Shown in pieces: positions 1 to 8,482 of a DNA stretch of 64,000 bases. Position numbers and translations under genes: made by a program. Position 1 is the stretch's first letter, and the number at the start of each line of letters is the position of its first letter. The notes beneath the pieces are model-generated. The model had not been told where the DNA came from. It searched no databases and saw only the letters and a list, made by a program, of their open reading frames with translations. The DNA is from JABCPE02 sp963516475. Its GTDB lineage: Bacteria > Bacteroidota > Bacteroidia > Flavobacteriales > Weeksellaceae. The stretch spans positions 62,001-126,000 of the forward strand of contig CAUQBR010000003.1 in assembly GCA_963516475.1 (NCBI GenBank), written 5' to 3'.

Positions 1-660
1 GAAAATTTTGCTTATTTCGATATTGATGAAAAACAATACCAGACGATAGATTCAGACAATATAAAAATATTATCATTGTCCAAAGATGATATGAATGATC
101 CAAAATCCACTCTAAATAAAGTGATGGATGATACAGGGCATATCCTAAAAAAAGTAAATCTCCTGCCAGTTTCAGAGGAGGAAGATGAAGCGGAAACCTT
201 TGATTTTGGGAAATTTTCAGGAATAGGACTTCTTGTGTTTGGATCTCTTTTAGCGATTTATTTCTTTACATTTAGAAAAAAGAAACCTAAACAATGGAAC
301 AATGTACAATCAGACAATAAAATAACGACCATAACCGAAACCGAAGAATTATTAAAGGAAAATATTTCTATTGGGAAAGAGTATTATTTCGGGGCAATAA
401 AAAATGCTGTGGACAAGGGGAATTCTGCAAGTTTCTTTGAAAACTATCAGGAACTTCATGAAGAAGCTGAAAATCAAATAAAAAGGCTGAAAAACCAAAC
501 CATTTTAGAGTTTTTAGAAGAAACAGAAAACGCTGATTTTGTGCAGGATTTTGAGAGATTTAGAACAAAAATTCAAGAAGCAAAATATGCTCCTATTCAT
601 GGGGATTTATATGAATTCTATAATGATATCGTCAAATTTTACACTAAAATTATGGAATAG
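1..660 (+). CDS. BatD-like protein, C-terminal part (5' end outside window)
   Basis: The frame is open from base 1, so this is the end of a longer gene; the TTG at 76 and ATG at 91 are internal. The first residues (ENFAYFDIDEKQYQTI) look like the last beta-sandwich strand of BatD/oxygen-tolerance proteins, whose periplasmic domains end in a 'FDP..k.Y' motif before a membrane anchor. A single transmembrane segment (GIGLLVFGSLLAIYFFTF) follows, then a basic stop-transfer and a helical, charged cytoplasmic tail of about 120 residues. BatD belongs to Bat operons together with MoxR ATPases and VWA proteins; those partners would lie upstream, outside the window. The family assignment rests on the short domain end and the topology. 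Confidence 0.7.
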   Translation, partial: ENFAYFDIDEKQYQTIDSDNIKILSLSKDDMNDPKSTLNKVMDDTGHILKKVNLLPVSEEEDEAETFDFGKFSGIGLLVFGSLLAIYFFTFRKKKPKQWNNVQSDNKITTITETEELLKENISIGKEYYFGAIKNAVDKGNSASFFENYQELHEEAENQIKRLKNQTILEFLEETENADFVQDFERFRTKIQEAKYAPIHGDLYEFYNDIVKFYTKIME

Positions 661-704
661 TTAAAAAATATTCATATTTTTGAGTAAATTTTAAAAACTA
701 ATCT

Positions 705-1307
705 ATGCTGGAAGCTATCTCATTTGACGAAATTATCACATGTTTTTTGGTTTTATTTGCCATTATTGACATCATTGGTTCTATTCCTATTTTTGTGAGT
801 TTAAGGAAAAAATTTGGAAAAATAGAATCTGAAAAAGCAACCATTGTAGCAACGGGGATTATGCTATCTTTTTTATTTTTAGGAGATAAATTACTGAAAA
901 TCATCGGTTTAGACATTAATTCGTTTGCTATTGCGGGGGCATTTGTTGTTTTCATCATCGCTTTGGAAATGATATTGGGGATAGATATTCATAAAAACGA
1001 AGAAATGAAGGCAGCTTCTATCATTCCTATTGCGTTTCCTTTGGTGGCGGGAGCAGGTTCTCTTACAGCAACACTTTCGCTTCGTGCAAATAATCATGTT
1101 ATCAATATTGTCATTGCTATTTTGCTTAATATGCTATTTGTTTACATTATTTTAAAATCATCTGACTTTTTGTCCAAAAAAATAAACGAAGGGACACTTA
1201 TGGTTCTCAAAAAAGCATTTGGTATAATTTTGTTGGCTATTTCCATTAAAATGTTTATGGCGAATTTAGTTCAGTTGATAAACACTTTTTCTAACCAAAT
1301 AAATTAG
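705..1307 (+). CDS. MarC family integral membrane protein
   Basis: A 200-residue protein with about six hydrophobic helices. Family features are visible: an N-terminal 'F..LFAIIDIIGSIPIFVSL' helix, the central 'FAIAGAFVVFIIALEMI' segment, and 'IPIAFPLVAGAGSLTATLSL' in the second half, the conserved P-L-x-x-G-P-G-like loop of MarC/UPF0056 proteins. Full length for the family. The transported substrate is unknown; the original link of MarC to multiple antibiotic resistance was withdrawn. It is followed five bases later by the DUF493 gene, so the two are probably cotranscribed. Confidence 0.88.
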   Translation: MLEAISFDEIITCFLVLFAIIDIIGSIPIFVSLRKKFGKIESEKATIVATGIMLSFLFLGDKLLKIIGLDINSFAIAGAFVVFIIALEMILGIDIHKNEEMKAASIIPIAFPLVAGAGSLTATLSLRANNHVINIVIAILLNMLFVYIILKSSDFLSKKINEGTLMVLKKAFGIILLAISIKMFMANLVQLINTFSNQIN

Positions 1308-1312
1308 AAGAA

Positions 1313-1603
1313 ATGGAACAAACCAATAGAGTAGAAGAATTTTATAAAAATCTGAGAATCAATTTAGAAGAACATCATAATTTTCCAGAAAATTATCTCT
1401 ACAAATTCATTCTCATCAACGACAGCGAGAGACTTGCTGAGATTTACAGAATATTTGACGGCTTAGAATACAGCATCACGACTAATGAAAGCAGCAATGC
1501 TAAATACATAAGTTGTAGTATTTCTTGCTTTGTTTTAGATGCAGACCATGTAATTCGACTTTACAAAGAAGTGGCCAAAATAGACGGCGTTATCATGCTG
1601 TAA
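1313..1603 (+). CDS. DUF493 (YbeD-like) small protein
   Basis: A 96-residue soluble protein. The stretch from 'FPENYLYKFILI' to the C-terminal 'DGVIML' matches the DUF493 ferredoxin-like fold, where an FP.xxxxKFI strand opens the domain and a hydrophobic V-x-x-x-L strand closes it. YbeD in E. coli sits next to lipB; its role as a possible allosteric regulator is not settled. Here it follows marC by five bases, so cotranscription is likely. No catalytic residues are seen. Confidence 0.8.
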   Translation: MEQTNRVEEFYKNLRINLEEHHNFPENYLYKFILINDSERLAEIYRIFDGLEYSITTNESSNAKYISCSISCFVLDADHVIRLYKEVAKIDGVIML

Positions 1604-1619
1604 ATCCTCATAAAACCCA

Positions 1620-1650
1620 TTGTTTAGAACTAAGTTATTTATTATCTTTG
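1620..1650 (+). promoter_or_regulatory. Bacteroidota-type promoter
   Basis: TTG at 1620-1622 and TATCTTTG at 1643-1650 are separated by 20 bases, matching the TTG-N19-21-TAnnTTTG pattern used by the Bacteroidota primary sigma factor. It lies 17 bases upstream of the ATG at 1668, so the leader is very short. Confidence 0.75.
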
Positions 1651-1667
1651 TTTAAAAATAAAAAATA

Positions 1668-2627
1668 ATGGAAAATCTAAACAATGAAAATCAGGAAAAT
1701 CAAGAACAGAAAAACGATGAGATAAAAATATCCAAAAGGTCTCTATATATCGCTTTTTCTATCATAGGAGCGTTGATTTTGGGAGTGAGTGGCTATTTTG
1801 TTTTCTTTGGTAAAAACAAGGATGCAGAAAAAGTCGTTTCTCAGAATGATTCAGCCCTAGTGAATAAAGATTCAGCAAAAGTAGCTAAAAAAGACTCATT
1901 ATCAGGTGAGTATGATGAGGAATATGACCCTTATACTTTGTATAAAGTAATCAGTAATACTCTTACCCTGCCAAATGGTCAAAAGCTGAATTTTGGTGAT
2001 GAGGTGTATTTGGATGAGGAAAAATCCTCTTCTGGAAACAGCATTATCTATCTGAAAAATCCGCATAAAGTGCCTAGCACCAAGCAGTATCCTATTTCGG
2101 TGGATGATGAGGTTTTGATAGATTCTTATAGTTTTACAGAGTTCAAAAATAGTTTTTCGCTTCCTCCATTTTCCTCACTTCCTTCAGGGGTGAAAAAAGT
2201 GATTTTGGAGGCTGATGGCTATCATGATGGTAGAACTTATAATGTTACTCAGAATGCAGACCGTGCCAAATCTACGCTTAGCACAGGGGATTTTGATGGG
2301 GATGGTGTGAAGGATTATGCTGTAATTTTGGATGATAATGAGGGGCAAGTGAGTAGATTGGTTATCATTAGTATAAACAAAGTAACTAAAAAACCTTATG
2401 TGAGTTTTGCGGAGAATTATAATGACAAGTTGAAACTAAAATCCTTTTCTAAAGGAGCGTCTATCTATATGAATAGCTCTTCTTTCATAAAAGCTCCTCG
2501 TGATGGGGTTCTTATCAGTAATGAAGTAGGAGGTTTGGTTGTAATCTATGATACTAATGCTCAGAAATATAAAACCTATGAGCAGCAGCCAATAGCCACA
2601 GCAGATTCAGACTATGTAGAAGAATAA
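1668..2627 (+). CDS. Membrane-anchored protein with an FG-GAP/EF-hand-like motif
   Basis: A 319-residue protein with a charged Asn/Glu-rich cytoplasmic N-terminus (about 1-25), one transmembrane helix (about 27-46, 'LYIAFSIIGALILGVSGYFVFF'-like), a polar linker, and an extracytoplasmic domain. Near residue 205 the sequence TGDFDGDGVKDYAVIL resembles a single FG-GAP/VCBS or calcium-binding loop (DxDxDGxxD). No enzyme motif is seen and I cannot name a family. It has its own promoter and a terminator behind it, so it is probably a single-gene unit. The secreted protein at 13367-14107 carries the same kind of loop (GDINKDGITDYVFIL). Confidence 0.72.
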   Translation: MENLNNENQENQEQKNDEIKISKRSLYIAFSIIGALILGVSGYFVFFGKNKDAEKVVSQNDSALVNKDSAKVAKKDSLSGEYDEEYDPYTLYKVISNTLTLPNGQKLNFGDEVYLDEEKSSSGNSIIYLKNPHKVPSTKQYPISVDDEVLIDSYSFTEFKNSFSLPPFSSLPSGVKKVILEADGYHDGRTYNVTQNADRAKSTLSTGDFDGDGVKDYAVILDDNEGQVSRLVIISINKVTKKPYVSFAENYNDKLKLKSFSKGASIYMNSSSFIKAPRDGVLISNEVGGLVVIYDTNAQKYKTYEQQPIATADSDYVEE

Positions 2628-2652
2628 TTTTTACAGATTTAATATTTGAAAT

Positions 2653-2690
2653 AAAAAACTAACCTCCAAAAAATGGAAGTTAGTTTTTTT
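2653..2690. terminator. Bidirectional Rho-independent terminator
   Basis: AAAAAACTAAC-x-TCCA pairs with TGGA-x-GTTAGTTTTTT, a long stem with one internal mismatch, flanked by A and T tracts on both sides. It sits between the convergent genes ending at 2627 (+) and 2711 (-), so it can serve both. Confidence 0.85.
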
Positions 2691-2710
2691 ATTGTGTTTT
2701 ATGTTTTTAA

Positions 2711-4372
2711 TTAGAATTGTAAGTAAATAGGCATTACTTGTTCCGCAGATTTGAAATATCCATAAAGAATCAAAAACAAGAAGAAAACCAAAATATAGAC
2801 TACCATAGGAATGGTTTTGGTTCTTGTGATTACTTTATCAGCCAGATTATCAGGGATTAAGTGAAGAGCCATCGCTGCTAAAATCATCCATACCACGCCT
2901 TTGTAATTGTCATAAAAAGGACCAAATACGCTGATATCAAAGTTGTTAAAGATTTGATAAATCATCGTTTTAGCGATTTCTAAATCTTCAGCTTTGAAGA
3001 AAATCCAAGCAAAACAAACAAAATGGAAAGTCAAAATACCAGATATGATTTTGTAAATACGGCTTTGGTTAAGGGATGATAAACTTTTGTCAGTCAGCAG
3101 CATCCATATTTTATGAATACCAAGTCCCACGCCGTGGATAGCTCCCCAGATGATGAAATTCCAGCTGGCTCCGTGCCAAAATCCTCCCAAAAGCATGGTA
3201 GTCAATAGGTTGAAGTTAGCCGCTATTCCGCTAGTTTTTCTTGTGATTACTGCAGGAATTATAAAAATCAATAATAAAACTGCAGAAACCACTGCTGCCC
3301 AAAGATTGGATAAGTGGAACAATTCTACTCCCATGATGAAAGAGCCCACAAGGAATCCGCCCACAAAAATGAAAGAAGCCACCGAGAAATTTCTGTTTCC
3401 TCCTAATGGAATGTAAAGATAGTCCTTCAGCCATGTAGATAGAGAAATATGCCATCTTCTCCAGAACTCAGTGATGTTTAGACTCTGATATGGCGACATG
3501 AAATTAGGAGGTATTTTAAACCCTAGCCAAAGAGCAATACCTATTGCAATCTCGCTATAACCACTAAAATCACAATATATCACCATCGCATAGCCATAGA
3601 CTGCCATCAGGTTTTCTACACCTGTGTGCAGGGCAGGATTATCAAACATATAATCCACCATGTTTAGGGTGATGTAGTCTGATATCACGAGTTTTTTAAT
3701 TAATCCTGAAATAATCAGGAAAAAACCTTTTGCGAAGTCGCGTTCCGAAATCACATACGGTTCATTAATCTGTGGAACGAAATCATGCGCACGAACGATA
3801 GGTCCCATCATCAGTTTTGGGAAAAATGCCAAGAACAAAAGATAATCAGAAAATTTATTCGCTGGCTTGAATTCTCCACGATAAACATCTACCGTATAGC
3901 TGAGATTTTCAAAAGTATAAAACGAAATCCCTATCGGAAGAATGAGGTTCAAAGGATTGAATTTGGTATCAAATAGAGAATTAGAAATCTCGATGAAGAA
4001 ATCTGTGTATTTAAAATAGAAAAGCATTCCGAGGTTAAATAAAATGCTCAGAACCAGCAGAAATTTTTTTCTGCTTTGTTTTTTTTCTCTATAAATAGCA
4101 TTCGATAAAAAGAAATCCACCACTGCTGAAACCAGCACTAAGCCGACAAACCAGCCACTCGCCTTATAGAAAAAATAAAGCGAAAAAAGGCAGAATACAT
4201 ATCTACGGGCTTTGTGATGATTCCTCAGAGCAAAGAATAATAAAATAAATAGTGTGAAAAAATACACAAAAAAACCATTGTTAAACAGCAACGGGTTTTT
4301 ACTATCATATAGAAACTGCTGTAGGAAAGCGTTCCAGTCAAATGTTGCAAAAAATTCTTGTAATGGTTTCAT
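2711..4372 (-). CDS. MBOAT family O-acyltransferase (AlgI/DltB-like)
   Basis: A 553-residue polytopic membrane protein with 10 or more hydrophobic helices. The AlgI signature FWRRWHISLSTWLKDYLYIP lies at about 303-322 and the invariant MBOAT histidine is His400 in GGFWHGASWNF. Such proteins take an acyl group from the cytoplasm across the membrane and pass it to a periplasmic acceptor enzyme. The ATG follows the stop codon of the upstream SGNH gene directly (TAAATG), so the two are translationally coupled and probably work as a pair. The polymer acylated cannot be read from the sequence; no alginate or D-alanyl genes are nearby. Confidence 0.93.
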   Translation of the reverse strand: MKPLQEFFATFDWNAFLQQFLYDSKNPLLFNNGFFVYFFTLFILLFFALRNHHKARRYVFCLFSLYFFYKASGWFVGLVLVSAVVDFFLSNAIYREKKQSRKKFLLVLSILFNLGMLFYFKYTDFFIEISNSLFDTKFNPLNLILPIGISFYTFENLSYTVDVYRGEFKPANKFSDYLLFLAFFPKLMMGPIVRAHDFVPQINEPYVISERDFAKGFFLIISGLIKKLVISDYITLNMVDYMFDNPALHTGVENLMAVYGYAMVIYCDFSGYSEIAIGIALWLGFKIPPNFMSPYQSLNITEFWRRWHISLSTWLKDYLYIPLGGNRNFSVASFIFVGGFLVGSFIMGVELFHLSNLWAAVVSAVLLLIFIIPAVITRKTSGIAANFNLLTTMLLGGFWHGASWNFIIWGAIHGVGLGIHKIWMLLTDKSLSSLNQSRIYKIISGILTFHFVCFAWIFFKAEDLEIAKTMIYQIFNNFDISVFGPFYDNYKGVVWMILAAMALHLIPDNLADKVITRTKTIPMVVYILVFFLFLILYGYFKSAEQVMPIYLQF

Positions 4373-5722
4373 TTATTTTCGTTTGTATTTTTTGTAGTCT
4401 TGGATGATTGCATTGTATATTTTTTCGGCTAAAACCTCTGCACCTTTTCCATTGGGATGGATGTAATCTTTATTTGCCAATGGCGGACTTTGTGTAGCCC
4501 ATCTTACGATAGAGTTTTCTCCGCCCATGGATTCGAATTGGTTATAAAACGCCATTTTGTTATCAAAAGCAAGTTTCGCTTGGGTTTGTATCAGATTAGG
4601 AATACCGATGGCTGTTTTGTATTCACCACCATATCTAAAAGCCCTGTCTGCGGTACTTACCAGCAAGAAATCAGTTTTAGGAAAGGCTTTTCGCATTTTG
4701 CTCAGTATAGGCTGCATCATTTTTTCATAATGAGAATAGTTGGTATCTTTTGGTCTAAATAAAAGATTTACACCATATTGAAATACAATCAAATCATAAG
4801 GATTGGCTTCTTGGATTGATTCCAAAAAATCCTCATTTATTTTGCTCAATTCCACACCTGTGATTCCTCGGAATGAAAAATTATCCAAAATCACACCGTT
4901 TTCAGATTCAAAACCAACTCCGAATATTGGTAATGAAGATGTTTTAGATCTGATTTTTAGGGTGTTATCGGTATTATTAGCTAATATTTTTCTATTAACC
5001 AAATGATTTCCTTGTAATGTGTGTTCCATTCCATCTATCTCTATTTCAGCACCTTCTGTTTTTCCATAGAGAATATATTTTTGAATAGGTAAAGTGCCGT
5101 CTGTGAGGGTTCTATCTTGGTAAGTTCCACTTCCTGCACCTCTGAAAGTATGCCCAGAGATGTACATATTTTGTGCTTTAGGAGTCATGAAATTGGTGCT
5201 TTCCCAGCCTGTTCCAGAAATTCTAGCGGTCTGGCGGAACTGCGCTACATTAGAATGCATCGGCAGAAAACCAACTCCCTGCCCACCAAATTCCTGCTGT
5301 AGAAGTTTTCTCAGCGTTTGGGTAATGAGGTCGCCCTCTATCATACTGTCTCCAAAGTAAGCGATACGGATTTTGCCTTTTCCTGTATTTTTTAGTTCAG
5401 TTAATTTTTGAGCTAAAATAGGCAAAGCAACCACGCTGTCTCCTTTGTGAAAATTAGTGATAAATTCAGGTTTTTTATACAGTTCAAAATCCTCTTGTGC
5501 AGCTTCTTTAGCAGGTTTTTCTGCTGTTTTTCCTGCGATAGCAGATTCTCCACTTGCATTTTGCTCTTCTTCTGATTTTTTAAAAATATCAGAAACCAAA
5601 TTTATTTTATCAAAAGCTTCAAACTTCCATCCATATACATATGATAGGATAGATGCTGACAGATAGACCAAAAAACAGGAGGTAACCAAGATTACCACCC
5701 TGTGAATTCTATTATTATTCAA
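4373..5722 (-). CDS. Membrane-anchored SGNH/GDSL hydrolase-like acyltransferase
   Basis: One N-terminal transmembrane segment is followed by a polar linker rich in Glu, Lys and Ala and a large extracytoplasmic domain. Block I of the SGNH fold is AYFGDSMIEGD with the nucleophile Ser; QYGVNLLF supplies the Asn-block region; DYIHPNGKG near the C-terminus is block V with Asp and His. It resembles the periplasmic partner enzymes (AlgX/AlgJ type) of MBOAT proteins, and the MBOAT gene follows directly. The longest frame starts with TTG at 5752, but that TTG is the end of a promoter -7 box (5750-5757); the in-frame TTG at 5722 is preferred here, giving about 449 residues. No ATG is available before the catalytic domain. 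Confidence 0.85.
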   Translation of the reverse strand: MNNNRIHRVVILVTSCFLVYLSASILSYVYGWKFEAFDKINLVSDIFKKSEEEQNASGESAIAGKTAEKPAKEAAQEDFELYKKPEFITNFHKGDSVVALPILAQKLTELKNTGKGKIRIAYFGDSMIEGDLITQTLRKLLQQEFGGQGVGFLPMHSNVAQFRQTARISGTGWESTNFMTPKAQNMYISGHTFRGAGSGTYQDRTLTDGTLPIQKYILYGKTEGAEIEIDGMEHTLQGNHLVNRKILANNTDNTLKIRSKTSSLPIFGVGFESENGVILDNFSFRGITGVELSKINEDFLESIQEANPYDLIVFQYGVNLLFRPKDTNYSHYEKMMQPILSKMRKAFPKTDFLLVSTADRAFRYGGEYKTAIGIPNLIQTQAKLAFDNKMAFYNQFESMGGENSIVRWATQSPPLANKDYIHPNGKGAEVLAEKIYNAIIQDYKKYKRK

Positions 5723-5749
5723 AATAATTTTTTTTATTACAACGAAGCG

Positions 5750-5780
5750 CAAATTTATTTATTTTGCATAAACCGAACAA
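5750..5780 (-). promoter_or_regulatory. Promoter of the SGNH-MBOAT pair
   Basis: Read on the minus strand, TTG (5780-5778), a 20-base spacer and TAAATTTG (5757-5750) form a full Bacteroidota promoter. It overlaps the TTG at 5752, which therefore cannot be the translation start if this promoter is used. Confidence 0.72.
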
Positions 5781-5794
5781 ATTTTAAACAAAAA

Positions 5795-5820
5795 AAGCTG
5801 TCTGAATTTTCAGACAGCTT
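5795..5820 (-). terminator. Rho-independent terminator
   Basis: Perfect 11-bp stem AAGCTGTCTGA/TCAGACAGCTT with a four-base loop. On the minus strand it is followed by a T-rich run, so it ends the glucosaminidase transcript just upstream of the SGNH promoter. Confidence 0.88.
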
Positions 5821-5826
5821 GTGTTT

Positions 5827-6297
5827 TTAAGATAAATTAAATTTTTCGATAATCATTTTGACTCTTTTTTTCCATTCTACAGGCTGGGTAGAATATCCCG
5901 CTGCAGCTATGGCTTTCACCCATTGAGCTGTATCTTTGATACCTTTTAAATCTGAGTAGTATTTTTTTCTTGAGAGAATCTGACAGAAAGCCTCATAGCT
6001 TTCTCTTGTGGAATCAAAACTTTTGTATTTTGATTTTGTTACTGTATTCTTACCTACAATTCCGAAATGGTTGTTGTAAGTTTTAGCTCCTTTACTTGTT
6101 CCGCCGCCTGTCTCTACAAAGGCTACAGCTAGGATAACTCCACTTGGTATTCCGTATTTTTCGGATAACTCTTCTGCTAGCTGCTCATTAGTTGTGATGT
6201 AGTTGTGTTTTTTTTGCTGAGCGTTTGCTGAAACAGAAAATAATGTTAAAACCAAACTCATGATTACTACTTTCAAATAATTAATTTCGTTTTTCAT
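5827..6297 (-). CDS. Secreted glucosaminidase (FlgJ/LytG-type peptidoglycan hydrolase)
   Basis: About 156 residues. A signal peptide (MKNEINYLKVVIMSLVLTLF, then SVSANAQ) precedes a compact domain with LAEELSEKYGIPSGVILAVAFVETGGGTSKGA, the N-acetylglucosaminidase fold in which Glu of VETG is the likely catalytic acid, and the downstream NNHFGI motif. It ends at 'KRVKMIIEKFNLS' with no SH3 or LysM domain, so it is a minimal version. The longest frame begins at TTG 6318, inside a -7 element (6316-6323); the ATG at 6297 starts right at the signal peptide and is preferred. Confidence 0.85.
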   Translation of the reverse strand: MKNEINYLKVVIMSLVLTLFSVSANAQQKKHNYITTNEQLAEELSEKYGIPSGVILAVAFVETGGGTSKGAKTYNNHFGIVGKNTVTKSKYKSFDSTRESYEAFCQILSRKKYYSDLKGIKDTAQWVKAIAAAGYSTQPVEWKKRVKMIIEKFNLS

Positions 6298-6315
6298 ATC
6301 ATTTAAATTTGGTTG

Positions 6316-6323
6316 CAAAATTA
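6316..6323 (-). promoter_or_regulatory. -7 element for the glucosaminidase gene
   Basis: TAATTTTG on the minus strand (6323-6316) fits TAnnTTTG and lies 19 bases before the ATG at 6297. No matching TTG is found at the usual distance, so only the -7 box is supported. Confidence 0.45.
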
Positions 6324-6405
6324 CGCATAAAAATAGAAATGCCTAATTTTTAACAATTTATAACACTGAAAACGGCATATTGTCTTTTATTTAGTTAAAA
6401 AAATG

Positions 6406-7689
6406 TTAAAATCGTTTATTTTTTTGGATAATAAATAAAACAAACCAAACAAAAAGACAAGGCAGCAACCAAGCCAAGCCATAAGAAGCAAGAGGAAGAT
6501 AGTCATGAATAGGCTGAAAGCCTTCAATACCAATGGTTATCATAAAATCTGGTATTGCAAATATCCCAGCGACTAATGTAACTCCTCTGAAAATAGAAAC
6601 CGAAGTCCAGCCCTCTGGTACGAAATTAAGCAAAATAAGAGCCATGATGACAGGATAAATTAGCACAAGTACAGGAACAGCAACGGTTACAATGTTTTCT
6701 ACGCCTGTCTGCCCTACAAAAACTCCTAAAATACAAGAGAAAACGACAACCAGTTTGTAGACCAATTCAGAATTTCCGAAAATATTTTTCATAAAATCTG
6801 CTGCTCCTGTAATGATACCGACAGCAGTAGTGAAACAAGCAATGCTGACACTTACGCTCAGTAAAGTTTTCCCGATATTGCCCAAAATATGCCGGCTTAC
6901 CTTAGAAAGAACTTCTGAACGGGAAATATCCTCTGATGGGAAATGAACTTTTAGCACCGCTCCTGTATAGATAAACCCTGAATAAATGAGAAATAACGCT
7001 AGACCGCTTATCAATCCTGCATAGATGGTAAGCCTTCTTTTTTGTGAAAAGTCTAGTGAATCATCCATATTTAGGGAGGTGATGATTACTGCGCCAATGA
7101 TGATGGAAGCCATTCCGTCAAAGGTCTGGTAGCCCTCTAAAAGCCCTAATGAAAAGGGTTTTTCTAAATTTGATTTTGGGATTTCATTATCAACGAAAAA
7201 TACTGCTCCTAAAATTATAGTCAAAATGATTATCAATAGGATAGGAGTGAGATATTCGCCCAAAATGTCCAGTATCTTGCCTCGGTTGAAACAAAGATAC
7301 ATCACCAGCGAAAAATAAATAACTCCAAACCATAGAGAAGAAATCTCGATGTTGTCCTTTACGGAAAGTTCGTAAGCTACTGATGCTGTGCGCGGTATAG
7401 GAAAAGAAAGACAAATGCCATAAATCAAAATTCCTATAACTAACGCAAATAATGGATGCACCTTTTTCCCAAAATCTATTACAGTTCCCTGTATTTTTGC
7501 TTGTGCAATAATACCCATAAGAGGAATCAAAACACCAGAAATACCAAATGCAATCGCTACGACATCCCAAGAATCGGCAGCCTTGATGCCCAAAAGTGGC
7601 GGCAAAATGAAATTACCTCCACCAAATATCATAGAAAACATAGCGAAAGAGGTAATTAGGATTTTTTGAATTGACAACTTCTTCTTCAT
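6406..7689 (-). CDS. brnQ: Branched-chain amino acid transport system II carrier protein
   Basis: A 427-residue protein with about 12 hydrophobic helices. The N-terminal SFAMFSMIFGGGNFILPP segment is the LIVCS-family signature (FxMFxxFFGAGNLIFPP), and the 'FPIPRTASVAYE' segment is typical of BrnQ. These carriers import leucine, isoleucine and valine with sodium or protons. The longest frame starts at TTG 7719, inside a TATTTTTG promoter element; the ATG at 7689 (MKKKLSIQK) fits the family start. It stands alone, with no regulator next to it. Confidence 0.92.
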   Translation of the reverse strand: MKKKLSIQKILITSFAMFSMIFGGGNFILPPLLGIKAADSWDVVAIAFGISGVLIPLMGIIAQAKIQGTVIDFGKKVHPLFALVIGILIYGICLSFPIPRTASVAYELSVKDNIEISSLWFGVIYFSLVMYLCFNRGKILDILGEYLTPILLIIILTIILGAVFFVDNEIPKSNLEKPFSLGLLEGYQTFDGMASIIIGAVIITSLNMDDSLDFSQKRRLTIYAGLISGLALFLIYSGFIYTGAVLKVHFPSEDISRSEVLSKVSRHILGNIGKTLLSVSVSIACFTTAVGIITGAADFMKNIFGNSELVYKLVVVFSCILGVFVGQTGVENIVTVAVPVLVLIYPVIMALILLNFVPEGWTSVSIFRGVTLVAGIFAIPDFMITIGIEGFQPIHDYLPLASYGLAWLLPCLFVWFVLFIIQKNKRF

Positions 7690-7716
7690 TTTTCTTCTTA
7701 TTTTTAAAGCAAGTGA

Positions 7717-7724
7717 CAAAAATA
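7717..7724 (-). promoter_or_regulatory. -7 element for brnQ
   Basis: TATTTTTG on the minus strand matches TAnnTTTG, 27 bases before the ATG at 7689. It overlaps the TTG at 7719 that opens the longest frame. Confidence 0.45.
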
Positions 7725-7796
7725 GTATTTATTTATTAAATATTATCTTGTTTTATGAAAATTTTGTTAAAAATGTTTTTTTTGAGCAAAAATAAA

Positions 7797-7820
7797 ATAG
7801 ATAGGCTATTGCCCATCTAT
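7797..7820 (-). terminator. Probable terminator of the lipoprotein pair
   Basis: On the minus strand ATAGAT-G-GGC, loop AATA, GCC-T-ATCTAT forms a stem with one mismatch, followed by TTTTATTTTTG. It lies about 125 bases beyond the stop of the 7946-8467 gene, somewhat far but with no gene between. Confidence 0.45.
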
Positions 7821-7945
7821 ATTATGGTTTTTATATTATTATGTTAGTTCTGTTTATCAGAGAGTTATATATTATTTATAATTAAAACGACACATCTGGA
7901 ACATTACCAATGATAATTGACAAATATTTCATTATTCTTTGTTTT

Positions 7946-8467
7946 TTACTTTAGAAGAGCAGGCGGGTCGTATTCTCTGTCTGTCAGTATTTTATCTGTT
8001 ATTGTGTCCAATATGGTCTCTCTCACGAGATATTCTTTTTCTTTTCCATCATTGAAAAATACCAATATTGAAGAAATCTTTTGTTGTTTTGTGTAAAATA
8101 TTGCTGCACCTCTTCTCAGTCGGGATTGTCTAGACTTTATAAAGTCAGACTCTCCCATCATTTGTTTCTCGCCACTTTCATAGTATTCAATATCATAATA
8201 ATGGTTAGGTTCTTTTTGTAATGTAGAAACACTTTTTATAGAACCTGTCGGGTAAAACTCGGTTGCTTTTTTGGCTATCCCATTTTTATTATAAAGTATT
8301 TCCCAAATTAGTATATCTCCATCATATGTTTTAGAACTTACCAAAGTATCATTTTTGAATTTTTTTTCTACTTTGTAGCCATCAATATTATCAATTTCTA
8401 TTCTATCGCTATCTTTTTTACAAGAGATAATGATAAATAAAACAATTAAGTAAGCTATATTTTTCAT
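7946..8467 (-). CDS. Lipoprotein with MORN/YwqK-like repeats
   Basis: A 173-residue protein with a lipoprotein signal (MKNIAYLIVLFIIISC, Cys about 16). The body consists of short beta-hairpin-like units such as 'ILYNKNGIAKKATEFYPTGSI' and 'IEYYESGEKQ', the pattern of MORN-variant repeats in YwqK-type proteins. In Bacteroidota these are often described as antitoxin or immunity proteins, but that role is by family context only; no toxin is next to it. It is a paralogue of the gene just upstream (8483-9049): both end in a V-x-R-E-T-I-x-D-T-I segment followed by a PP motif. The 15-base gap suggests one operon. Confidence 0.75.
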   Translation of the reverse strand: MKNIAYLIVLFIIISCKKDSDRIEIDNIDGYKVEKKFKNDTLVSSKTYDGDILIWEILYNKNGIAKKATEFYPTGSIKSVSTLQKEPNHYYDIEYYESGEKQMMGESDFIKSRQSRLRRGAAIFYTKQQKISSILVFFNDGKEKEYLVRETILDTITDKILTDREYDPPALLK

Positions 8468-8482
8468 AATAATGATAAATAA

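Noticed and set aside
705..1097. Two short minus-strand frames over marC
   Set aside because: Shadows of the MarC coding frame; no start context or domain.
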